From the NCBI RefSeq assembly GCF_027942865.1, contig NC_134509.1, positions 9,321,754-9,385,753 of the forward strand: a stretch of DNA of 64,000 nt. Direction: 5' to 3'. This document shows, piece after piece, positions 37,301 to 49,959 of the stretch. Every line of letters starts with the position of its first letter. The first letter of the stretch is position 1. This DNA comes from Odontesthes bonariensis (taxonomy: Eukaryota; Chordata; Actinopteri; Atheriniformes; Atherinopsidae). The translations under genes were made by a program, and so were the position numbers. The notes under the pieces were generated by a model, which searched no databases, was not told where the DNA came from, and was given only the letters and a program-made list of their open reading frames with translations.

Positions 37301-38340
37301 CATGTACTCACTAACTGCTCATACGCTTGTCCTAATGTATGTATAGTTGTACAGTAACGTATATAGAACAGATGTTCCAGATGAAGTGCTCTCATCCACA
37401 GTAAGTGCCACGCAGCAACAACAAATAAATGATTTAAAGACGATGCAGTCCTGAAGATAACAGATAAATTAATGAATGATTAACTTGTGCATGTGGAAAT
37501 AACCAACATGGTGGCTCTACCACTTTGTATCTCTGACTGTTTTTCAGTTGATACGGTATATTGCTTTAAGAAATTATACCTCACTCAAGCTAACTGATAC
37601 TCATTCTGTGTTACAAACAATGTTTCTCCATTTACTTGGAGAATTGAACCAAAAATGAAAAAATCGCAGATTGAACTAAAGGGATTTTCCTTTGATGTAA
37701 ATGAAGTTTTTCTTTACGCTCCTCACAGTTCATTGTTATTTCAGCAGAAACAACAACATAGGATATTTCACTATTTCTGAAACTAAATGCCAGTATTAGT
37801 GAATATACACAGTAATTTCTCGCTCGTTTGTTTTTGTGTTAAATTAAATGAAGCAACACTACCTTATATTCAAATCTCATATTGTGCAATATAAGAAAAT
37901 ATTGTAATGCTCTACAATAAAAGGATTTCCTGTCCTGTCGCATTATTATGTGCATCAAGTGTTGAATACAAAAGAGTTCATCTTGAAGTATTTTGTCATT
38001 CTGGTACAGTCTTTAAGGAGAAAAAAAAGAAAAGAGTTTCAACATTTTCAGAACTTGCTTTTTCTTTCTTTCTTGCAGAGAATGATATGAACGAGAGCAC
38101 TTTTTAAACATGAAATACGGAGCTCTGGCTGCTTGGCAGAGCATAAACAGTGTGAATGGGGAAACAGCCAACCAACAAACAGTGTGGAATATAAAATAAT
38201 ATTATCTGACTGATATTGTAATCTAAACAAGTGATGAGCACAACTCTGTAGACAGGCAGGAAGTTAGAAAGCAATTATCTACACATCCAACCAGAGCAAT
38301 GTCATCATTCAGCTTATGCCTCTGATGACCCGTTGAATAA
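37301..38340 (+). other. fam114a1: fam114a1 3' UTR and spacer
   Basis: Possible poly(A) signals AATAAA at 37,424-37,429, 37,916-37,921 and near 38,336. The first lies 124 bp after the stop and is the simplest choice. No other gene is seen. Confidence 0.4.
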
Positions 38341-38444
38341 AGACCATTATCAACCGTTTTAACACTGGATTCCACCCGTCCGTGCGGTTCTATATCCTAG
38401 CAAAACATTAGGTGAATGGTAAAAGACATTGTAAAAGTAAAGAG

Positions 38445-38920
38445 AGTTTTAAGTGATAACTCCTTACAGAGGATAAACTTTAAAGTTCTGATGCTGGTCT
38501 ATAAAGCTCTGAATGGTGTAGGACCAGAATACATCAGCGACCTCTTGACCCAGTATGAACCTTCCAGCCCCCTCAGGTCACCTGGATCCGGTCTTCTATC
38601 AGTTCCCAGAGTCAGAACCAGACATGGAGAAGCTGCATTCAGCTTCTATGCTCCACATGTCTGGAACAAAATCCCAGAAAGCCTCAGATCAGCTGAAACA
38701 CTCAGTGGATTTAAATCCTATTTTCAGCTGCATTTGAATAAAGCTCCAAATCTGAAGCTTGAGTTTCAAAACTTAATCACATTTTAATTATCCGAACTAT
38801 CTATTGTTCTTGTTTCTTTTTTGTCTAAAATTTGAATCATGCTTTTTATTTCTAATGTATCTGTAAAGCACCATGTTGTTGAATTGTGCTATACAAATAA
38901 ACTTGCCTTGCCTTACAGAA
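38445..38920 (+). mobile_element. 5'-truncated L2-type LINE (3' end)
   Basis: The open frame here encodes the C-terminal part of a LINE reverse transcriptase polyprotein: RINFKVLMLVYKALNGVGPE, EYISDLL, LLSVPRVRTRHGEAAFSFYA, then WNKIPESLRSAETLSGFKSY and a stop near 38,788. A short 3' UTR follows, ending aattgtgctatacaaataaa and (cttgc)n, the standard 3' end of teleost L2 elements. The last part of the frame is intact, but the element is truncated just upstream of 38,445 and lacks RT and endonuclease. It lies between the convergent fam114a1 and tmem156 genes. Confidence 0.85.
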
Positions 38921-39800
38921 GGATGGCGACACATGGAACCTTAGTTACAGTGTTGCATAGTTTTCATATCATAATTTCATACATTATTATGTAGATAATT
39001 TGCGACTAATTCTAAATGCACAAAATACATAGAGGTGTGGAGGTACTGATATAGCCTCCCAATGCAAGTTTGCATGTTCTACCTGTGCCTGCAAAGGTTC
39101 TGTTTGTGGTCTGCCGGCTATGCTACAAAAAATTGATGGCTGTTTGTTATGTATGAGCTGACTGGTGCCAGGTTAATTTTGTTGCTTTCAACAGGGCTAG
39201 CTGCTGAGCAAACTGGTTGCAGTTTGACATGTCACTTCCTTTATGGGTTTTCAGTTTGAACACAACATGTAAAGGTAGATTTCCTCCCCACTATTACTCA
39301 GAATATCCTGAGTGATCTCTTGGTTTCCTCAGTTTAATTGGATTACATTAAATTGGATTAAAATGAAAATGTTCTTTAATCTTACGTGGATGTTACTGTT
39401 CTGACTTTGACCACCCAAACATTCTTGAAAACCAAACAGGGCACCCCCCAGAAATCCCATTTCCATGTCATGACTGTTGGAGGCGGCTCAAAGATGGACC
39501 AATAAAAAATAAGATTTGTGGCTCTGTGTTTTAACTGATAGATGCATATATTTTGCTCTGCAGAGATACATTATTCTCTCTCTAGTTTTTTATACAACTC
39601 TTTCTTCTCTCTATAAAGTGAAACCAACAAACTCCTCTGTGCCTCCACTTTCAGAGATTCATTGATGCAGGCAGGGAAGCAATTATACGGAGAAAATATA
39701 ATTCTCTCCTGTCAAAATCTTTTGCCTCCTTTCAGCTATAACCAGATTAGCTGCAGCTATTTATCAGCCACACGTCTGCCTCCAAATGCACACTTAATTG
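38921..39800. other. Spacer, nothing recognised
   Basis: Intergenic DNA between the L2 fragment and the end of tmem156. No coding pattern or named repeat is recognised. Confidence 0.4.
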
Positions 39801-40017
39801 TACCACAGATGGAAAATGTCTGGAGGCCAATCGATTTATTTATTTTTGGAGAATTTACAAATGTAGAACTGTTTTCTAATAAAGTGCTTGAAGATGAGTT
39901 ATTGGAAATGAACAAGAGTTTAGGTGCTTCAGGGATTTCATTTTCACCAGACAGGAAGCCAGCGGGTAATTCAGTCTTTTTTTCATACTTCATTCTATGC
40001 ACACGCTCCTCTGGCTG

Positions 40018-43000
40018 TTACCCCATCACCAGGTGTGCTTCTCTGTTAGGGGTGGGATTAGCGGTGGGGTGGCCGCGATGATGCAGATTTGCTGAAGAGG
40101 ATGAAAAAAGGTAACAAACACTCTAGTATTAGAAAAGTAAGTAATGAAAAAAAAAGTACTTTAAAGTACTTTCCCTTTTGGCTGTTTGGGTACTAAAAGT
40201 TAATAAAATTATGAAATAATTCACCATGAATTTGGCCTCTTTCAGTGTGTATGAATGCACAAGTATTGAGTTTACCAGTGTAGCCGTGATCAGCATTTCC
40301 ATCCAGCAGAATTTCTATGTCATCTGAAAAAAAATGCATGCCAAGACACTTATCAGAAACATACAGAAACAATGGTGTGCTTGTGATTTGGAATTTGTTG
40401 TTGAAAATGAATGTAAAGTCAAGTCTTAAGTCACAGAAACATGGTGATGTATGGAATAACTGTATTTTAAGATATTGCAATGAGGACATGTTGGAAAAGT
40501 GAGGCTCTTTGGGCCAGTCATCACTTTTTCACACCCCTTAAAGCTTTTGTTTTTGAGGATTAAGACTTGGCATAAATGTTTAAGTTTGAATTGAGGTTAA
40601 GGAGAGGGTTAGGAAACAGTTTGAGAATGTGTTATGTTGTCACTACATAAGGAATGCCAACATCTGTGTGTGTGTGTGTGTGTGTTTCTGCGTGCCTCCT
40701 TACTTTGACTGTGAGCTTCTTGAATGGGTGACAGTCCTGTTCATTGAAAAAAAAAGACAGTGGCTGTCAACGGACTTAAATGACATATCAAATCATTTTG
40801 ATTAATTTTTTCAGAAACTTACCGGTCCGGAAATCAAATCCATTCGATTTCAGGGTTGAGCCTGTTGGATAAACACTGTGTTAGACTTGGTGAATAGCCA
40901 CTGTTTCAGGAAATGAGCATTATTGTGCAGTTTACCTTTAGAAGTGAAGATGTCCGTTTTCATCTCGCTCTCTGAATGAAAGAGCATCAGAAATATCTGA
41001 AATCATTTTTTCATACAAAACGGACTGTCTTTGGTGCGGTTAGTGTGGTCTTATCTAACTCCTGAGAGAATCATGAGTCTGAAACAAATGCACGCATCTG
41101 CATTCCATTGCTCATGAAAACACTACCACACCGTATGAAAAGATGGCAGAATCATTGAAAACAGGCTCTCTGCATACTTGTGACATTCTGAAATTCAGTG
41201 GTAAAATTGCTCGAACTAATTTGAGCTGATGCCACAGATGTCATCTTGTGATTTTTCATGTAAAACGTCAATCTTTTTTTACATGCACTAGTCTGACTTT
41301 TATGAAGTGTCTCATAGATTTCTGTCTCAAGACCTTTCCATATATATTATAAAAATTTCTACATATAAAATTTGATGCATTAAGTAGTTTTGTTTTTATT
41401 AGTTTTAATCTTTAATGTCCTTTTCTTTATTATTAATGTGTTATTGTATCAGGGTTTTACTTTAATAGTCAACGGATGTCATTCCAAATATGATTTTAAA
41501 ATTTATATATATATCCAGAGACAAATTCACTTGATTAAATCTGTATCTACATGATAAATTATTTATTCTTCTTACTATTTACACGATCTGTTTTCAATCT
41601 GTATCTCTTGTCTTTTTTTTTCTCAATACTCCCTTTGTAATCATGTGTGAAGCACTTTGAATTGCACAAATTGAAACACAAACAGGCACGCAATAGAAAT
41701 CTTTGTGTTTGCGTGGACACCCAGCACCACTCTGAAAGTATGTTTATCAGTGGGAGCTTTTCTTCAATTGTGCAACATTTTTCTGAATCATTTGTTGAGG
41801 GGGTGGGGCTCCAGTTCAGTAAGCCAGAAAATATATTTTTATGTGAGAGGTTATGAGATTGTCTGAGTTTAAGTATGCAATGAACCTTAAGCAGATTGAT
41901 AGCAAAACACAGACAAATTTTACTTTCTCAAACTAACAAAAGGGCAAATGACTAAAAGAAGAAGCTTAAAACAAAAATTATGTTTCAAGTGAAGCACACG
42001 TAGGAAGTATTGTGTCAGACAGGACAAAACTTGGATCTCCTGCTTGATAACCGTGTGTCGCTAACACCTAACCCCTTATATGCGGACTTATTCGCCTGTG
42101 AGTTTTCATTTTGTGACAGTTTCGCGAGAGCAGTTCAAGCACAAAGGTAATTCTGGCGTAAGAGCACAAATCAAGAGATTTAGGGTTTGCTTTTCTTCTG
42201 GAAGCAGGAAGGCAAACGTGAACATCTGTGGTACAAGAGATGGTCGACACTGTTGTTACATGTTGTTGGTCAGCTGTGAAGCGATCAAAAGATAACTGTC
42301 GTTCATCATTGTTTGGATTGGTATTAAGTGTGTAAGTGTTTTTTTTTTTTTTGTATTTTGTGTAGTTTTGTTGCAAAGACAGGCTTGTCTCAAATTTCCC
42401 AATGAGGCATAAAACAGGTATTCTCACCTGAATATTACAACCAAAGATGTTCAACATGAAACAGAAATACTCTCAAGTTTGTAATGGGTTAACACGTTAA
42501 GGTGTGAAAGGAAAGCAGAAGAAATGTGAAGTAGAAAAGGGACTTCAGTGATAGAAAACAACTTGTGCTTATTTACCATTTAAGTCCTGCCTTAAACAGT
42601 TGTAATCAATAGGGGGCGTCTTAGTCTTTTTAGGATTCTCTGGAAAACAAACAAACAAATGAAACAAACGTCTCCATGTCATCTTTAAAACATCAAACCA
42701 ATCCAATGAGCTTGTGGTGTGTATTTTTGTGACTCTTACCACACATCTTAGCACACATTTTCTTTCTGTAGATTTGTCTGATCACAATTGAGGCTACAGC
42801 CAGCAACACTGAACACAGCAGAGCCAACCAGACCACCCTTATTATACATCGCCACTCATCTGAAAGTCAAACAAGGATTGAGACAAATGCAGACTTGAGA
42901 CGGAGCACAGCAAGGCCTGCAACAACTGTTATTTTCATTCTAGAGTTCTGGACCTAAAAGACATGAGTTATGTAGTGCCACAAATTCCTGGAAAAGCTAG

Positions 43001-46000
43001 TGAGAAATCATCTAATTTAGAAAAACAAAGCCCTGTAAATAAAGAAATAATAATGAAATAAAATCACATAGATTAAAAAAAAGGAAACAAACACATTCAC
43101 AGGGAAAGGGAAGCTTTCCAAAGAGCGATGGATATCCAGCTCTCATCATGCACACTGAAAAATATGACATAGTTGTGGCCTTAAGTACTGAAGGAGTGCT
43201 GGAGAGCAGAACAGAAAGAAGCAAAAAACAACAACAAAATAAAAATCAATACAGAGGTTGAAAATGAAGATATATTGTGGTTGCAGAAAGATCTTGCCGT
43301 AAAAGGAAGATAAAGAAGCAAAGCTACTGCTGAGATAGGAGTCAGGAGAAGGGGAAATTAAGGAAATTTGTTTTATTGAGAAAAATGACTCCACTGAGAG
43401 CTGAAAGAGAGGGCGGTTTTGAATGAAATGAAAACAGATCAGATAGTTTTGTGTCTCTTACTGTCTCCTCTCTCATTTTCTCCTATCTTACAGTGAAGCC
43501 ACACTGGCCACATGGGGAACAAAGAAGCACAGCTCCCTCATACAGACCAACCTTTCTGTGTCCGTTTCCATGGCAGCTTTTCCTTTGCTGTTTCAGTCAA
43601 AACTGTTTGATTGGCGAACCAAAGGAGACACCGGCTATGATTGGCTGATTTAGATATGGGCAGAAGAGAAAGACAGCAGTAGAATGCCTCCCTCTGTCCT
43701 TCATCATCACCCTTTTCGCCTTGCTCCTCCTCAGGTGGGTGGAGGTGCAAGGAGCTGTGATTACTGCGGCCGTACAAAGTGAGATTCAGGGACTCTGTGC
43801 TGTTGAGTTGAAGCTTGACTGACACCTCCAGATGCAATGTCAGAGCTGTGGGTGAAAAGGCCAGAAATCATCTTCTAATGTTAAAAACAGGACTAAGAAT
43901 CTACAGCCATCTCTGTGGTTCTCTGAGGCTAAATATGGACAGAGTAGTATCTGATGTACTCACAGTGAAAAATGTTAGCATGCTGATGTTACACATTTTT
44001 GTAGCTCCTCTACACATGAACATGGGTATCTTGATAACCACAACATTTTTATTAAAAGGTTGAACTCAATCATCCACACAAAAACGTTGTTTGTGTGTCC
44101 TTGGGGACATGACATGTAGAGAACCTTAATGAGAGTCTTACATTGCCAAGTGCACAGACCGTATAAAACATAGGAAACTGGTCTGAAAGGAGAGGCCATT
44201 GCAGTACCATAAAAAACAGAAGCACAAAGGGTTGTTTGGCACTAGCTTAAAAAAATGTCCGTAGATTAGCGAGTTGATCACGAGCAAAATGTATTTTTAC
44301 CAGCCACAAAAAGCCACAGTGAACCTGTGAAAAAATGTGCATTGTTTGCTCGTCACATCAGAGAAAACGTGTTACTAATCACTCAGCTAAAAGTGAATGA
44401 TTAAAATATGCTCCAAGTGTAGCAAATTAGGTTTCAAAATCCTAAAAATATGAGCCGTGCTCTCTGCGCTGGGACAGTGGGGTTGTGTCACTGTGGGTGC
44501 TGATTGACAGATCTCAGACTACCTCAAATAAACCCCACTGACTGAGCCAACACAGCGGAGCTTAACTTAACTGAACAAAATTGCTTAGTGGTGAAACCAT
44601 TAATGCTCTGATCTGATTGTCACCAATGTTCCAGTGTGACCAATGGCAAAGGAACGAACAGTCACTCACTTTACCCGTCATTGTTTTAATGTCATAGCTA
44701 ACTGTTGTATCAGTGTTACTGTTTTTAATCATTTTTCAACGAACGTTTCACTATTTGACGGCTGTTTTTAATTCATTGTCCTAAGTTCTTATGGCTTGAT
44801 AAAAACAGACCCCAAAGAAATTCTGATGTCAACTTTTCGATATGAGTCAGATTATTTGCTTAATCGTTTCCAGTTTTAATGCACTGTTTACAATTCATAA
44901 CTGCCTTATGTAGAATAAGCACAATGGATTTCAACACTTGTATTTGAAGACCATTTGTATTTCAGTTAACATGACTTTTGATGGGCTGCATGGTGGTGTG
45001 GTGGTTAGCACCGTCGCCTCACAGCAAGAAGGTTCCAGGTTCAACTCCTGGCTGGGGCCTTTCTGTGTGGAGTCTGCATGTTCTCCCTGTGTATGCGTGG
45101 GTTCTCTCCGGGTACTCCAGCTTCCTCCCACCGACCAAAAAGGTTAACTGGTGTCTCTAAATTGTCCTTAGTGTGTGTGGTTGTTTGTCTGGTTTGTCTC
45201 TGTGTGGCCTTGTGATGGACTGGTGGCCTGTACAGGGTGTACCCTGCCTCTTGCCCATTGACCACTGGGATGGGCTCCAGGCCACCTGACCAACGGATTC
45301 AGCGGTATAGAAAATGGATGGATGACTTTTGATGTGTGTCGCTCAGCAATCGCAATAGCATTAGCAGATAAACTGGTGCTTATACCTAACAAAACCAGAT
45401 GCTAAACATCAAACGTTACTTAACAAATTGTGTGACAGCAGTTATGTTCATCTTTTATAAAGTCTGCAAAGTGGTGTACATACACCCATTAGGCTACCAA
45501 CCATCAAACTGAGAAACCTTTAGTTTTAGTTGTTACATCGAGTAGCTTTAGCTAATCTCTTCTACCACCAAAGATTAGAGGCATGAGAAACATGTGACCT
45601 TGGAACCAGGAACCAAAGTGAGTGACAAATTAAATTTGAACATCCTGACAGTGCTAAAAAAAAAGAAAGAATATAATTGAGGAGATCACCACAGTAATTT
45701 CTTCCCTTTGAATGAAACATGAGCTTTAGTTTAATAAAAATTAATCTCCTGAGCACCATGAAAAAAATGTATAGTAATGCATTACTGTTAATAGGATATT
45801 TCAGTCTGAAAATGAAACCGAGACTGAGGCTGGCTTTGCTAGAATGATATAACAACTTCTGTCAAGATGCCTACCTGAAGATGAGATGTTGCTCTGCATT
45901 TCCTCCATGTCATTGTCCGTTTCACACATGAACCAGCTCCTTTTTAGATCATCTCCACCTTTCCTGGTTTCTGGTGCTGAATCTGGGATGTATCTTTGAT

Positions 46001-46838
46001 TCTCTTGTAAGCAGAGTTGCTCCCATTCTTTATGATCTAGAGCTGGAGAAGGATTGCAAATATCTCCTTGTATGTCTTGGCTATTTTCGGGCCTCCCATC
46101 TCCCCCTTTCTTCACCTGATTCCCTTGTTCACAGGGTTGGTAGGGAAGGCAGAGAAAATTCACTTTTGACACTGAAAGGATAAACAGAATATATATTCAG
46201 AAAGATCTCTCAGTGGAAGCAGGCATAAGGCAGGAAAACAACAAAGTGCTCTCAAGTCAGAAACCAGAGCAAGATCTTAAAATGGAAGCTGTTGCCTCCG
46301 GTTTGTACCTGACAGAAACGACAAACAGGGGAAGACAGAGAGGGAAAAACTGTAGGCAAACAGCACGACTACAAAGGTTAAAAGCAGGTAGTTCTAATAA
46401 ATATCTGTTTTCAAGGCAATACAATACGGAAACCTTTTCAAACAGCTGTCAGTCACAATTATATGAGGCTATACGTGGGTCAGATCTTTATCTCAGGCAG
46501 GAAAACACAAAAGACTAATCAGAGAGACTCTACATAAAGAGGAAAAAGACAAAAAACATCTTAAGATATTACGCCTTCCAAAATTTGACTTTGATATGAA
46601 GTTTGAACAAAAACAGAAGAGAACTGTTCTCCTTGCTAATGCTTCAAATTAACCTAAATTGATCCTGTAAAGTGAAGCAAGTGGACTGTGACACACACAC
46701 ACACACACAGCAATATTTGTGTGCACCTGAAGTTGTCCTTGATGACCCACCTCTGTGTATTGTGAAGAATTCTGGGAGACAGATGATGAAGACGAGGATC
46801 ACAAGGAGGAGCAGTTTAGCAAGAACCCATCTTGTCAT
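40018..46838 (-). CDS. tmem156: TMEM156-like type I membrane protein, nine coding exons
   Basis: Single-pass membrane protein of unknown function. Coding exons on minus: 46,838-46,751; 46,171-45,875; 43,845-43,552; 42,859-42,740; 42,639-42,577; 40,971-40,936; 40,861-40,823; 40,323-40,276; 40,091-40,018. All eight introns are phase 1 with GT-AG ends; total 352 residues (human TMEM156 is 296). Residues 1-25 form a signal peptide (MTRWVLAKLLLLVILVF...LPEFF) that strongly resembles the human start. The ectodomain (about 30-230) comes from two roughly 98-codon exons, with about eight Cys and six N-glycosylation sequons. The membrane segment is at about 232-252 (VVWLALLCSVLLAV...) followed by basic RKK. 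The tail has IDYNCL (Y279), an ITIM-like motif. A poly(A) signal reads at 39,840-39,835. The symbol rests on N-terminal and topological likeness plus synteny after fam114a1; the ectodomain itself is little conserved. The last exon is the least certain. Confidence 0.75.
44984..45321 (+). mobile_element. Complete tRNA-derived SINE
   Basis: A 338-bp element is flanked by a perfect 13-bp duplication, ATGACTTTTGATG, at 44,971-44,983 and 45,322-45,334. Its head resembles a tRNA: gtggtggttagcacc (box A-like) and ggttcaactcc (box B). The body contains ctgcatgttctccctgtg and cttcctcccaccgac, and the 3' end is aaaatggatgg. This family is very common in teleosts; fragments of it also lie at 1,445-1,600 and near 7,595. 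It is inserted in the tmem156 intron between coding exons 2 and 3, antisense to the gene. Confidence 0.85.
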
Positions 46839-47115
46839 GGTTGTACAATGAGATCAAACTCACGGACGCACACGCTCGTTAACGCTGACACAGTCTTGAC
46901 ATGTGGCTCATTGTTTGCTCCTTCCTGCTCGGGAACCGCACAAACGCATGCATTCACACGTTGTCTCTGACAGTTGGAGCTGCTCAGGTTGACTTTAAGA
47001 CGCCACTATGATACTGTTCAAAATTCAAGTAGAGGAAGACAAAAACGCTTGTACATATTACAAAGTAACTTCACTTCCTATTGCACTTCCTGTCATTTCC
47101 TCAGAAAGAGTGAGA
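46839..47115 (-). promoter_or_regulatory. tmem156: Putative tmem156 promoter / 5' UTR
   Basis: The minus strand upstream of the ATG carries three GGAA cores within about 35 bp (47,072-47,102), two of them in the form AGGAAGTG, which is ETS/PU.1-like. A CpG-containing stretch (about 46,858-46,942) lies between them and the ATG. No clear TATA box is placed. Clustered PU.1/ETS sites are typical of TATA-less leukocyte promoters, so immune-cell expression is possible (inference). The transcription start is not determinable. Confidence 0.35.
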
Positions 47116-47329
47116 AATGGAGAGTAGCAGAGACAAAGAAGAGTTTCTGTCAGCTGAATGTAAGTACCAGAAATTTCTGTTTGGGTGTGTTGATTGGGCA
47201 ACATGCAATTTTGTCTTAGAATAAGGAATATGCACTGTTTTGACTTAATGTGGCTCTTCTGAGATCAACATATCAGGAAATACTACATGTACTCTACAGG
47301 CTAAAATACTCTAATAACTAATATTTAGA

Positions 47330-48125
47330 TAAATGTCCTGTCAGCAAATTACACCTTAACCAGACAAGTTTGGTTGCTTCAACAAGACTCTGGCAGAATT
47401 CCAGCAGAATATTTCATATGTCACAGGTAGAATTGGTAGAGCTCAATAAAATGTATGGTTTTCCTACCATGGAGCTTCTTCAACACAGTTCACACATTTT
47501 CAGTAAGGTTAAGGCCAGGACAAGAAATGTAGCTGGTTTTTAAAGTATTTTTGGAGTTATTGTCCTGTTGTAACATGACAACATACCTCTTGATTCTTTG
47601 AGATTATGCTAAAGAATTCCAGCTAGTTTGTGAAAATGAGTAAAACAGTCCCAGAGGATTTATGCTACAGCCGCAATGATTAACACTAACAGTAATACAA
47701 TGAATGCTTCACTTTTACTCCTCCAAACAGTCCTCATTTCATCTGATCCACTACTTTGATGGTCAGGTGTAAGTTTTTTCTTTGTACAGTTCGTTGGCTG
47801 CAAACTTCAGTTGAGCGTGAAGGTGTTGATTTTGGAGCAGGGGCTTCACTTTTTGGACAGTATCCTCTACATTAACTCGGGTTTTCACCAGCTTCCATAG
47901 CAGGCCAGTGCCTTGTTAGGTCCTGGGTTGCTCCTACTTATCCCAACCGATTTGCTCTGAGCTGAGAGGGACATCTTGGGTCTTCTTTTAGACTTTGGAA
48001 TACTGGCCACACTTCTCTATATCTCCTAAATATGTAGTTGTTTGAACATATGATCATAGAATCTGCAGCTGTTCAGAAATGGCTCCAGAAGACCCTCAAG
48101 ACTTGTGTAAATCTATGGTCCTCAG
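47330..48125 (-). pseudogene. Tc1/mariner-like transposase relic
   Basis: On the minus strand, around 47,580-47,480, the translation reads LQQDNNSKNTLK, then PGLNLTENV followed by a stop where Trp is expected. These match the QQDNaPkHT and SPDLNPIENLW blocks around the catalytic DD(E) residues of Tc1/mariner transposases. Upstream (47,790-47,850) a segment like HAQLKFAANELY matches the R-x-FA region. Several stops and shifts make it an inactive, old copy. Terminal inverted repeats were not located, so the ends are approximate. Confidence 0.6.
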
Positions 48126-49194
48126 TGCAACGCGTGCTAGTAAAGAGACAGTTCAAGCGGTGGTAAACTCACGATCATCAATGGGAAGTTAAGAAAGAAT
48201 CTTTTAAAAAATATATATATATTAAAGATGCATTAAAAATGTAAGAAAATAGCAGTTCAAATAAATCACAGAGGCTAAACTTAAGCCATGAGCTGATGTC
48301 CAGTGGTTTAAGGATATAAAGTTGTTCCTAAAAGTGTTTTATATGTGCAACCTATGTCAGCAAAAGGACCAGGCAGTGGCTTGAAGGTTTAAAAAAAAAA
48401 AGAAGCAGAATCAAAGAGCTGAGCTTTTATCTCTAAATTGTTCAAATAAAAAGGGGAAAACTACACTATGATAAACGGGACCTGATGGTTCAGTTGCTGA
48501 TAAAAATGATTAGAGAAACTCTCCAAGGACACATGAACAATCCTAATCTCATAATCATAAAATGCTCATATAAAAATCATTTGTATTTTTCCTTTGTTTG
48601 GTCTCACTTGATCTCTGTTGGGTGTTTGGCGAGGCTCAGATTCTATGGGTGGGTTCAGAGCCACTTTAAATCAGCAAGCTTGAATGCACATGGATACACA
48701 GGGGCTGGGACAAATACACACACTCAAACCCATAAACACGGTGATGAGCATGGCTGGCAGGTGGAGTCTTATCTCTACTCCTCAGCAGTCTGCTGCTCTC
48801 AGCGCTCGGCTGGCAGCTTATGGAGGAGGATAGAAACTGCAAAAATTCTAAAACAAACAAGAAAAAAAAAACAACCATACTTTGTGTGCTTTTTAGTTAA
48901 ATAAAATCTGCTCGACAATTGGAGCATTCCCAAATACATACTAATATGGCTGAAGAAAAAAAAAGCATTTTATGGCAACATACATTGATTTAGGTTACAA
49001 AAAATGAAAAGAAAAAATCTGAATACAGCCATATGTGATGGTCCACGTATGCCGCTGTCTTCTCTGGGACAAAGCTCATTTAAAATGAACTAGACTAATC
49101 AAGTTTCAAAATTCGTTTTGGGAATAGACACTGTCGCCTCTGGACAAAAGAGGAGAGTGAATATCCGACTTGCACAAAAGGCTGCATCTCAACT

Positions 49195-49420
49195 TGCATT
49201 AATGCCTATCGAACATCTGAAAAGGCACCATTGATGTTGACAGGCATAAACAGGTTTTTAAACCTATCCAGATGATGTCTTTTACAGGAAAGGCCTTGCA
49301 TAGTTGAGCAAGACAATGCTAAATCTATTACAACAGCATGGCTTCATAGCGGCTACATTTAATGAATTGATAAATTGTCTCGCATTCCATATTTGAGGTG
49401 TTGTGTCTATGTTCTATTGT
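49195..49420 (+). pseudogene. Tc1/mariner-like transposon fragment
   Basis: The segment includes tatccagatgatgtctttta and gagcaagacaatgctaaatc. In frame it reads EQDNAKSITTAWLHS, the conserved block with the second catalytic Asp of an IS630/Tc1-type transposase family abundant in teleosts. Frame breaks lie on both sides. It is the same family as the minus-strand relic at 55,845-56,560. Confidence 0.6.
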
Positions 49421-49494
49421 GATAAGATATTGGTTCATGAAATATACAAGTCATTGCATTTTGTTTACATTTAAATTTTGTAGAGCATGCATGC

Positions 49495-49725
49495 GGTAAA
49501 TGGACTGAACTTGTATAGCACCTTTCTAGTCAGTCTGATCACCCAAAGCGCTTTCACACTACATGCCGCATTCACTCATACACTTATACAGCACGCTACA
49601 CGGTGCTTTGCTCCAACCACACACCGATGTACACATCGGTAGGTAACGTGGGGTTTAGTGTCTTGCCCGAGGAGTTTCCGACTGGTAGGCGGCTGCTCTT
49701 CCACCTGAGCTACAGCCGTCCCACT
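49495..49725 (-). repeat. tRNA-derived SINE, box B region deleted
   Basis: Read on the minus strand the element begins gggacggctgtagctcaggt with a clear box A, continues through gggcaagacactaaacccca, and ends in aaagcgctttgggtgatcag, ctagaaagg and a short tail. This is a common teleost SINE. The usual box B (ggttcgaatcc) is missing between cagtcggaa and cgggcaagac, so this copy could not be transcribed by Pol III. Confidence 0.65.
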
Positions 49726-49959
49726 TGGTCCATTCTTCAGACCACATACCATTTTCAAAATGTTAGTGGTTTTTAGTGTCCATCGTTTCATGTAAAGGAT
49801 CATTTATCCTCAAACAAAATAAATGAATTCACACTTTTTAAAAAAAAAAAAGCATCACTTTAAGACTCACAACAAGATAACTGGTTTTAACAGTGTATGC
49901 AAGAAAAAAAACACCTCCTGGGCAGACAGTTTACACCCCCAAATATATCAATTCTTTGT

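Noticed and set aside
38416..38787. 123-codon plus-strand frame as a protein gene
   Set aside because: It is the C-terminal end of an L2-type LINE protein, followed directly by the LINE 3' tail.
39757..40002. Minus-strand frame as the last tmem156 exon
   Set aside because: It has no convincing acceptor in phase 1, whereas 40,091-40,018 has a strong acceptor (ttcatcctcttcag), the right phase and a stop.
42068..42457. 129-codon minus-strand frame in a tmem156 intron
   Set aside because: It does not join to neighbouring exons in phase 1 and includes low-complexity Lys; probably intron or repeat sequence.
44984..45060. tRNA-like sequence as a functional tRNA gene
   Set aside because: Stems do not pair as a cloverleaf and the sequence continues into a SINE body with flanking duplication. 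The same applies to the box A-like head on the minus strand at about 49,725.
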